Below are positions 27,301 through 39,300 of a DNA stretch of 64,000 nt, piece after piece. The stretch is taken from the NCBI GenBank assembly GCA_903813345.2, contig CAIIXF020000012.1:9694432-9758431 (forward strand), read 5' to 3'. The translations under genes and the position numbers were made by a program. Origin of the DNA: Owenia fusiformis. Taxonomy: Eukaryota; Annelida; Polychaeta; Sabellida; Oweniidae. Position 1 is the first letter of the stretch; every line of letters begins with the position of its first letter. Below the pieces are notes generated by a model. It had not been told where the DNA came from, did no database searches, and was given only the letters and a program-made list of their open reading frames with translations.

Positions 27301-30300
27301 CAAAAATAAATCAATGTAGTATAAAACAAATGTATGTATTATGAAGAAATAAATATATAATGAAAAAAATAGATATGTGTTTGTAATATTGGTATAAACT
27401 TAAGATTAAAAAGTGTCACTATCTCTTTCATTTTTCAACAAATATAGGCTCACGTGACATGTGACGCGGGGCAGTCAATTTTGATCTATCGTAGACCATA
27501 CCAGTATCAAATTACTGATATTTCAACCTCGTCTTGCGAGGCCATTTTGATTTGAAACATCTTGAATTTGGTGTCAAAATGAAGCTGGTCACGCCCACTT
27601 TCAGAGTTATCAATGAATCATTTACTACGACTACTATATTCATTTAGGAGGCGTGTAAAGTTAACCAATCAGAAAGACAATTGTTCCATATATGGCAGTT
27701 CATTAACATATTCAGTGTTTACTACTGCTTTTCACGTCATGACAACACGAGTAGTAACCAATCAAGATGCCGTATTTTATCACGTGAGTTCAGAGTGACA
27801 CGCACGCGACATGTTGTCTGGGGTGATCGCGATGTTGAACAATTTCTCTCGGAATTTGTCCAGAGAAATCAGCGATTCTAAATTAAGGTAGGATCTGCCA
27901 TTTTTTCCTGTACAAGTTATAACTTATCTCTATCGAATCCTAAAGTTTTGGAAGAAGATATGAAGCGTAGGTTTAAAAACGAAGCGATTAATTTGACGAT
28001 CTGATTTTGCAATTTGCAATGGCCAATTTACTGCAAGTCCAGTGCATGTATTTGACAAGAGATAGCGCCAAGTCTGGTATCTAAATGCTTGTTAAGCCAC
28101 TCAAAAACAAGATCCATATCTTCTAAATTTGATAACTTTGCAGAAAACCTGTTTTCATAATCTGTTTTCCGCGTCTAGATTCAAACTGAGTATGATAATA
28201 GGATCGCTGGAATCTTCAGTCAATGGCAACGGGTCTTCATTCCAGAACTCACATTTTTAGTTGATTCTCCGTCATAGTTCTTGTTTAAAGTCCCCATATC
28301 TGCTCTCTTACTGCCATACTTGCACACATTTCCCCTCCTTAAATTGTCTTCATTCAAATTACACCCTCTCGCCGATTTATATAGTCATTTCCCAGAACCC
28401 GGGAATCAGAATCGCTGATGTTTGCCATATTGAACATATTATATATCTGTACATTGACTGCTACGCGTTATGGTCACGTGACTAGCGCGATACAGGAAAA
28501 ATGGGGAATTTCGAAACAACAATTTTTGGGCACTTTTATTGCAAATTTCAGGTATTTATAAAGTGTTTGTGGTATAAAATATAATCCACAGACATAAATG
28601 AACATCCAAACTACATATTTCATTAAGTTTTGGAGCCTTTTTTGCTCTTAAATCAACATCTTTAAGGTTATTGTCTCACTGCCTTTAATTGGTAAACTAT
28701 TAAACTTACATAAGGAATGTACTTGATGAGCGGACGGTCTTTATCAGCCCCCATAGTTATGGAAATTGTCCCATTTCCCTTCATTGGGAGCCAGCTTGGA
28801 AAGTATCTAAAATAAGTATTTTACTACAGTACCAAACTACAGTACCAAAAACTGAAGGTCAACAATATTAACGATGTAGATAAAACCACAAAAATAGCTC
28901 AGCCGTTATGGAAATTGTCCCATTTCCCTTCAAAGGGAGCCAGCTTGGCAAGTATCGATCTTTGAAGTATTCGACAAATTACAATCTACAATCTGAGTAC
29001 TTAAAACTGAAGGTCGACAACCGTATAAATGATGTTCATGAAACCACAATAAAATAGCTCAGTAAAATTGAAGTCAACAGGTAGCAGATATCTGCAATGT
29101 CAATCAACAATACCAATGATAATCCAGACTACCTCATTGAAAAGAAAGAACAATGAATACCTACCATATGGTACTTTAGACTCCTCGTGATTTGCAAGAC
29201 CAAACGTATCAAATATAACCATTGAGACAGTGGATATTACATCAATATAAAAATCTGTACCCACAATTCAGATTTTAAGAACTGACAATACTCGATCATG
29301 GTCAATGAGGTATTTACTTTCCATATTTAGAACGAACAATGACTATAATATAAATGGGTACCGTCATACTTATATTATATTCCATATATAGAAAATCTTA
29401 AATGCCTAATATGGTTATGAGACTACTTACACTCCATATATAGAACCAACTATACCAAAGTCTGTATCTTTAGCATAAGGAGGCATCGTAACATTGACAA
29501 GCATTCTCTTTGGGTCTACAAATATAGTTAGGATACATGTATCCTTATGGGAAAACGAGCATGTAGTTTATATCATATTTTTTAAAGACTTCCCGTGTTA
29601 AAATGACAAAATACTTTAAATATGGGCTTTCTTATATTTAAAACGATACTCACACACTCGTTTTACATTGAACTTCTTCGTAAAAACATGACCCTGAAAA
29701 ACAAACAATTTTGGGTATATTTCCCGGACATTTTTTCCACAGAAGACAAACACTGTTGATAAAATGGTTAACATAGGTAAAGAATAAATTTGCTATGTCA
29801 ATGCCGATAATAGTACAATAACGTCATTTCTAAGGGCGATATAGTGAAATATTGGACCGAGGGCCGAATGCCCAAGGTCCAATATTTCACTATATTGCTC
29901 GCAGAAATGACGTTATTAGTATTATTACCACCGTTAACGACCAGGACTGAAACAGCAAGAAAATCTTACGCATTGAACGATATCCAATTTCCCGGGGAAA
30001 ATTGCCGGTCCAGAATATATTCTAGACCGGTCCATATGGACCACCACTATGACGTCACACATTTCTCAGGTCGATATAGTAAAATAAACGCCTTCTAAAC
30101 TAGCACTAAAACCCCTAGAACTGGCCCGGCAAGGTGGTAATAATAGTTTTTTATAATGATGATTTGTTACAGAAACAACATGGAAAATAATTGTTTGTGA
30201 TTATATCGAGGAAGAAACTAGTTACATTATGGACAATTAATGTGTCATTCAAACGAAGAACTTTGACTTAATATGACTATGGCGGATGCAAGGGGGGGAT

Positions 30301-33300
30301 GCGCGGGACATATTATGTACATACAGGGGCAAAAAGGAAGACAAAAATTTACAAAACACATTCACAAAAACATACAAAACCACAATATATTCAATATTGA
30401 ACCCCTTTAAAGCTCAAACTCTTTAACATCAATTACAATTCAATATTGAAAGTAGCAAAATACTTTATTCAATCTTTGATTATTCGTTCGAGGGCTCGTG
30501 CAGTTTTAGAATATGTTTTTATCATTCATTTACTCTTTTTATGACTTCTTTCAGAGATTCTTGAAAAAAAATTTAAAAAGGTTGTCAGCTTTTTATTTAC
30601 AAATATTCAAAGGACCTTATACACCCTCCATTGGGATCTCCCCATGGGAAAAAAATAATTCATCTGATTTTTCAAAATGAGTATTCTGCTTCAATTATTA
30701 CATTTATATGCACACTAGTATCTTGTTGACCTATATTCAGCACTGTGTTGATGTATAGGCCACTTATTAGGGTCATAATTCAATCATGAAGTGTAGAGGC
30801 ATAGATTCCAAACCAGGAAGTATTTTTGTGTCTGTCAAAATCCATTTACATCCTACGCATCCCTACATCTTATCCAAATATGTTACTACATAATGAAATA
30901 TAATAGTATAATCTTTGGTTTTACAAACTTGTATGATATTTGATAAGTGTAAAAGTTGTTTTTGGAGCATTTTTCTATAGCCATTTTGTAGGGAAAAAAA
31001 TGATGAAAAAATGTACAATCTTGTAATTTTAAGTATGACCTGAATCGATTGCAAACTTCATATTTGCACATTTGATGAGATAAACCATTTGTGTCGTATT
31101 GTGAAATTATTAAGTTTGCAATCGATTCAGGTCATAGTGTATTTTTGGTATTTCTGTGAAAATCAATGGAAACCAATGGCCTCTATTTGGATCTGCTGAT
31201 ATCCTCATGTTAAGTCAATGGTGCACAGCCCCATGTAAGTCAATACAACCTTACTGAACGAAATTATCCCTATCTCAGCTTATGTGTGTCCTGGCACTTT
31301 AATATTTTCCAAAGTATTATATGACATTTTATTCTTCATGTTACACCTACGAATGATTCATTTTGACCATAGGGATATTTGCCAATAATTGCACCTTGTC
31401 CTTTCCCGCCATTTTTCAAATAAACAAAGGACACACTATTTCAACAATAAAATATCAAATCTATTAAGCCACTGAAATGTTTTAATTAATTAAAAAATCA
31501 CCCTAACTGACAACATAGTGTTGTCACTGAGGTGCAATTAAAAAATTGAAAAATAATATATCACGTTTCAAATATTACTATATATACCATTGGTTTCTAT
31601 GAGAACTAAAATGTGAAAATTATTTTTCTCTGAACTACAATATTAGCCAAAGTGGTTTAAACTTCATATGAGGCCTTTAAAAATTGTGGTTTTTGCTGAA
31701 TGAAAATGTTTCATTGTAGCTTACATAGGCATGTACTTCAATGGTCCATGGTCTGTCTCTGAGCGGGGAATGTAGTTTCAATTCTTTCTCTATTCGACCT
31801 GAAAAATCGTTAAAACCATTTTTAGGTTTATTTTCAAGAAAAACAATGTACAATACAATTGTAAAATTTGTAATCATAACGTAACGGAATGAAAAAAGAG
31901 TCACGAATTCCTGATTGTTATTGGAGTCTCTCTTAAGGATTGATACATTTACTGAGACATAAGCGAATTTGCATTTACAAGCCGAGACAATAAAATATCA
32001 TGCCCTGTTGATGATGATGTTGATGTTTGGTGATCGAATTATTTCTATTTTATGATTACTACTTGCGTATATGGGTTTCTAAGTGATTGTTGACAATCGT
32101 TTAATTGCTTACATATATTGTTTTTTCAATTATTTAAAAAAAAGGTTCAGTATAAACGTGACAATTGATATAGGAAATATGTATTTCTTGTGTTTACTGC
32201 CAAACGTCTTGAGAACTTGTTTTTAGAATGTGGTGAAATCCTGTACAGAACAAATAAGCGATTATGCCAAAGGCCGATACCGCAGGTGAAAACGTGATTC
32301 AAAAAGCTTTGATTTAATTGGTCGAGTGACTCGACTCTAAATGTAAAACTACGCTGGATTACCAATATTGTTAGCACTTCGATTACTGATATTTGAATCC
32401 TGGAATGATTGAGTAAATTTATTACGTGTAATTGGTTAATTTGTGATACTTCTGAAAGTATACTTAATGTGTAGATCATGGTTTCCAATACAACAATAAA
32501 CCAATACTTGTGACATTGTAGGTTTTACAGGTCTTTATATTGACTGTCAAATTGGTTTAAAAGTCACTCGTATAAAGCTCAACGAATTAGAACCAACAAG
32601 CAAGCCCAAATTCGTACACATGGTGGAAGATACTAAAGTTTAGAGCAGATCAACTTTTAAGCGGCCATCTTTTTTTCTAGCGGCCACTTTGGAAGTTTTT
32701 CCGATAAACCTTGTCATCGCTAGATGTATTTCAAGAAAAAACTATCGAATACAACGTGTATGCCCGTACTTTGTAGCTACCGAGGGGTTTAAAAATGCTT
32801 CAGAATTTATAAAATAAATTAGATAAATTTCAACCATTTACTGCAATTTTAGTACTTCGTAACCCCACGCAATGTTATCAAATTGCTGCACTACTTTATA
32901 ACACTATATGACGATATTCTAAATAGTATATCGACTCCGAAGTGTATCATCCGGACTGAACACTCGATGTATTGCTTTCTCGCCCTAAGTTAACTCTCAT
33001 CTGACTTACTGGAATGTAAAAATCACAATCATCAAGCTCCGAACAAAATGTTGCTTTATGGGCCATATATTTGACCTTTTTGACCTATGTTTGCATGGAC
33101 ACAATGAATACATCTATTTATTTTGTAAGAAAGCATTATTCACATTTTAATTCACTTTTATATAAACAAAACTTTTTGATAAAATCCCATTGGAGAATAA
33201 ACATACATTTAGATAATATCAGGCAAAAACCTAGCATATTTCACAGTGCAAGTTTCTTTTTCCAATCCAATCCTATAAGTAGGGTGCTAGCATTTTCTCG

Positions 33301-36300
33301 CTCCCGAACATATTTCTCCACTCGCGAATATAGATTTGTGCTCGCGAACAATTTGTACCTAGTGCATCCGGGTATTCTAATTGCAAGCAACAACAGGAGT
33401 CTGGTTGCAGTTTACATTGACCCTTATACATGTACATGTGTATTTCAATAGAGTCATAAACTCTCCGCAGCTAATGAAAAGCCGTTTTTATTACCCAGCC
33501 CATTCACTGAAAATGTCAATGCGTGGAATCGCAAAGTAGTCCCAATGTTTTGTGTTTCTTGGAGCTTGAAGATGCTGTTATCTTCATAAATGGATATTCA
33601 TTAACATGCACGAAAAACTGGGAAATTATTTCTTCCGAATTACAAATAAAAACACTTCGTTGGAATTTAAGTTATGCGTAAGCTTAATAAAACGAATAAA
33701 GAGAATAAGACGTACCTGTACCTTAAGCTAGTTTCACACAAACAGCGATTTGATGGCGCTTTAAAGCAGCTTATAAAGCGGCACCAAAGCGTAACAAAGC
33801 GTAGAAAAGCTCGGAGTAAAGCGGAATATTCGGCAAGAGCGCTCTATACGTCTATAAGTGTGATATTCTCATAAATTGTCATCTATACGTAAGAATATCA
33901 CAGTTGTGGACATATAGAGCTACGCAATAAATGATGACGTAATCAAACGCGTCATAAGTAATACGTTATACGAGGATAATAAACATGCTATTAGTGAGTT
34001 ACGAATTCTTTCAATTATTCCGAACGTACCATTCACAACAGCCTGTCCAAGCCAGCGTTTCACTATCACCCCGACATCCTGCTTAATGAATATATCCATG
34101 GAAACCGCAACGGGCATCAGATTTGGCTTCACCGGGATGACGCGGAATCGAACTAAAAACAAAGTTGATAATTATTAAGCTGGTATAAACGTATCCAAAC
34201 AATACAATCTAGTAGAAACCTTTCTTATAATATATATGATATAAACCTGAAAATGAAACTTAAAGGTTAATAGATATGTTTTAGCGCAGCCAATTTCTGT
34301 AAATAATATTCTTGGATTGTGGGTACCTTCTAGTGACCTAGGAGGCAGATGTCTTTCATATTAAGTGCATTATCTCCAAGAAAAACAATTCTCATAAGTT
34401 ACTTGCACCAATTGCACTATCCTAAGTGCTCATTTTGTTGTCTAAAGATAACAAGATATGACGCTTTGTTTTGCTGAAGTCGCAATTTCGATAATGTTGA
34501 CCACAATCATGCTATGTATCTAAATGTAGCTGAACCGTGAGAACAGATGAATGATCTAAGGCGTTTGACAATCTAGTTTGTCTTAGTTTTGGTAATCATT
34601 TACATACTTACTAGGTATTAATTTATTCATTTATCTGTTTCTATGCGAGGATCCAACCGAATAAACATACAAACAAACAAGTAAATAAATAATATCAAGA
34701 CACTCAATTTGAACATTACGTGGCATAAATGACTAGGAATTAGTTCAGTAGTTTTGTCTCCTTTTCCCAAAAACTGCACCCATCTTGATATCATATTTTG
34801 GGATTAATACTGAAAAGGTATGATTAATAATTTTGCCACTGCTAAACAAGTAAACAAGTTTAGAAAGTCAATTGCATTCATTTGCGTTAGATATTGTTCT
34901 GATGACAATAAATCATCTTATTATCTTTGCGAAATCTTCTAAAACATGAAGGAAATCATAATCGCTCATTTTCATATCACGTTTTGACAATAAACAATAA
35001 TTATCAAAAGCAGCACGAGTGTTATTTTCTCTCGATTAAAGAAACACATCCCAAATTTACAAATAGTGGTTGTCCAAATCTGTTTATTCTCCATAAAACA
35101 TGTGAATAGATTCTTGCTCGTTATTTTCATTGGTAATCAGGTCTATTTTATGAAATTGTTATCATTAAAAATTCAGTTTTACTTTATTTCAATATCGCAG
35201 TGCAACTTGAAGACAATTAAAATTAATTTATATTTAAATTTGGAGAACAAAAAGTATCTACGAAACGATCAATTTTAGATTCTTTTGACCGCAAAATCTT
35301 GGCTTTCTGAATCGGGAAAATACGTTTTGTCACAAAAACGTGACTATGGGTCAAATATCTTGTGATCGACAGATATATTGTAAACAATGGAAGGTTTTCG
35401 GTGATATGACAGACAATTCAAAAGTTTTCAAAAATTGTTCAATAGCTTTAACTATTTGCACTAGAATTGTATCGTAGAAGTACTTGAAAACATGATTTTT
35501 AATACAGATTGTAAACATGGTAAAAACATTGCATAAAGACAAAAATGGGGGTAAAATATACAATTTGCTTCTGGGGAGATAATTGGGAATTAGACAGGGC
35601 TTTCATTATTTACACTGTGTGTTAAATGTTTCTCAAACTTATCGTATTTAGATATAATATTTATATTTAATTTTGTTCCTAAGTTACAACTTGCTAAAAT
35701 TGCAAACGTGAACAAGCGTGACCCAAAGGACGACCTCCGGTTACGAAACCTTTGATAAGGGGATGTTGAAGTTAAATTTGAATTAGATGTAGCTTATGAA
35801 TACAAGGAAAGCCAGCATTTATAAAAAGTACAGTTACTATTTTTATTTTAAAATTATAATTCTTAATCTGTAAAAAACTTACGAGTTCCCTTTCTGTTGT
35901 ACATTATCTTATCCGTCTCTATAAAAACAGATATCTGTTTGGTGTTGAACAACAAAGCGGTTTCATTCCAAAATATTGAGCCACCTGAACCAGCATCATA
36001 TTTCCCTTCGACCCTCAGAGAATAGTTTCCAGCGAGCACATACTTTGGAATCTGAAAATAGTTTCATTCCAAAAATATTGAGCCACCTGAACCAGCATCA
36101 TATTTCCCTTCGACCCTCAGAGAATAGTTTCCAGCGAGCACATACTTTGGAATCTGAAAATAGTTTCATTCCAAAAATATTAAGCCACCTGAACCAGCAT
36201 CATATTTTCCTTCGACCCTCAGAGCATAGTTTCCAGCGAGTACATACTTTGGAATCTGAAAATAGTTTCATTCCAAAATAGTGAGCCACCTGAACCAGCA

Positions 36301-39300
36301 TCATATTTCCCTTCGACCCTCAGAGAATAGTTTCCAGCGACCACATACTTTGGAATCGGAAAATAGTTTCATTCCAAAATATTGAGCCTCCTGAACCAGC
36401 ATCATATTTCCCTTCGACCCCCAGAGAATAGTTTCCAGCGAGCACATACTTTGGAATCTGAAAATAGTTTCATTCCAAAATAGTGAGCCTCCTAAACCAT
36501 CATCATATTTCCCTTCGACCCTCAGATAATAGTTTCCAGCTAGTTGTATACTTTGGAATCTGAAAATAGTTTCATTCGAAAATAGTGAGCCTCCTAAACC
36601 ATCATCATATTTCCCTTCGACCCTCAGAGAATAGTTTCCAGCGAGCACATACTTTGGAATCTGAAAATAGTTTCATTCCAAAATATTGAGCCTCCTAAAC
36701 CATCATCATATTTCCCTTCGACCCCCAGAGAATAGTTTCCAGCTAGTTGTATACTTTGGAATCTGAAAATAGTCTCATTCCAAAATATTGAGCCTCCTAA
36801 ACCATCATCATATTTCCCTCCGACCCCCAGAGAATAGTTTCCAGCTAGTTGTATACTTTGGAATCTGAAAATAGTCTCATTCCAAAATATTGAGCCTCCT
36901 AAACCATCATCATATTTCCCTTCGACCCTCAGAGCATAGTTTCCAGCTCGTAAATACTTTGGAATCTGAAAACCGTTCCATCCGTCCATAGATAACTTGC
37001 AATTGGCTTATATTAAATGCTTTATTGTACTAAAAATCCCTTTCGGGTAAGTGCACATCAAATAAACATGATAAAATAAAACTAAAACTATACATACAAT
37101 TATAATAACATACAATGCAAATTTTACATGGCATATAATGACAATAAAATGCGATTGACTGATCATTAGATATATAAGGGTTATGTACTGCGGTCCCTCG
37201 TGAGATACACATATTTCCCGCGGGATAAACACTGTATCCAAAACCGACCGTACATAACTGGTGTATATCATACTTGAGTGGGTTTGGGGTAGATATAACC
37301 TTTACCACCTTTTTCAAATGACAAGATAGACCTCTACTGTAAAAGCACAATTTATATTTAACATTTTCATAATATTCCTTCAGCTCAATACAATAGAATT
37401 GTAACATTTAAACTTTTTGAAAAATTTTAAACTTCTGAAATTTAAATTTTTAAAATTTTTAAACTTTTTTAAACTTTTGAAAGAATTCCCGGGAGCGGGA
37501 TGGATATATTATATCTGCCCGCATTTGGCCTAGAGCGGGACATATACAATATATCCTGCCCGCTCCTCAGATATTATATATATTCCCGGGTGATATCTAC
37601 CCCAAACCCACTCAAGTATGAAATACACAACTGTATATTGGCTTAAGATTTAAAACAGTAATCGGCTTTCTTTAACTTTTATAAATAAAAATCGAATTTT
37701 TAAGATTTATGGCATTATTTAAGCCTGAAGATAGTATTTAGTCAAAATTGATATAACGTATAATATGATATATTAGTATAGACAAGTAAATCAATTGTTT
37801 TAGTTATTTTAACATCGCACAGCATGTTAGAATAATGACAAGTATGTCACAGGTGACGCTGTAAGTAAAATATTTTAAACCTTTGATTACAAAATGATAA
37901 TGAAAGGTTGGTTTCACGCTGCGTAACATGACTGTTTATGAATGGTCTATGTTTGTTTTTCAGTACACAATTTAAACAAAGAAAGAAAAACAAAAAACTA
38001 AATAAATCTTAAAAATAAAAAAGATGTAACATTACCAGATGTTTCATAATTATGGCGGGGTGAACTTTGAAGTGAAATAACCAAGATAAATATTTCGTGA
38101 ATAACAAAAAATGAAGTCTGGGATGAAGATATCTCTTTTCATCCTCGAAAATATTCAACTGTAAACATTTTAGGACACACTTTTTAAATACACCTATCCA
38201 ATGGGGCTAATCCGAACTATTTTCAGGTATATTACTAGGATGCATGTTACTGTCACTGTATGTAGATTGAGTGAGAAATTGTGTAAACATATTAAGAGAG
38301 GATTCCATGTTAATGTACTTTACATGGTTTTCTTGGTGTTTCCGATTTAATTGAAGTAATGTTTTCTTTCTATGACCTTAGGAAAAAAGGGCTTTTAGAA
38401 GTCCATGACAAACATCCAAAACATGTCACATAGTCCTGAAGGATTCTCCGAAAGGACAAAAATTGACCTAAATAAATATGACTAAGTTCGTTTAATGAAT
38501 ATTGCAAAAATTAATATTTCAAGGAAGCAATTGAATTTAACGTTGTACAGTATATTTTTTAATTACCTGCAATTCTAACGTGCGTTCTCCCTCATTTTCC
38601 AGGTCCAAAGTCGCGCTTGAAATTTCCTCGCCCCTGTCGACATTGCGAATTGACGTAACGATGTGTAGAGGAACGTTATGTCTCTTCAGAAGAACAACGC
38701 TTATTCTGTAGATCATATTGGCCCGGAATCGCCTCGGAGCAAGAATCATGTAGGTTCTGTCAAATATTTATTTTACCAGGTTTTAAAAGTGAAAGTAAAC
38801 AAATAAATAAAACAAACAAATATACATAGCATAAAATTAAACATGGACAAAAACATCACACAAATATTTAAAAAGTAATAGTTTTTAGTTCGCATGCGCA
38901 TTGACTTAGGCTAGATACGCCTTATGCGCAGTGACAATTTATTTTCCCGATATTTTAAGGTATTTATACAACAGAAATTAGGCTGACGTGTATAATTTCA
39001 TTCTAGAATTTACTTATTTTCACAGACTGAAGAGTTTTTCTGGCTTTAGAAGTTTCAGAATTTAAATTTCAAATTTGAAATTTAGTGACCATGGAGACAG
39101 ACTGTCTCCGAAACATCTAAAGAAAGAAAAAACTTTTCAGTTTATGATTACAAGAAAGATTACATTCTAAAATAAAACAACGATTTCAAGATTTTGAATT
39201 TATTTAACGAAATAAAGTATCAAATTGTATACTTACCCATAATTGTCATTCGTATATTTGTATGCAAGTGTATTTTGATTTGCAACATCTCCCGTTACCA

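Noticed and set aside
35976-36281. Plus-strand ORF with 34-residue repeats across the TEP exon array
   Set aside because: It is the antisense shadow of repeated TEP coding units.
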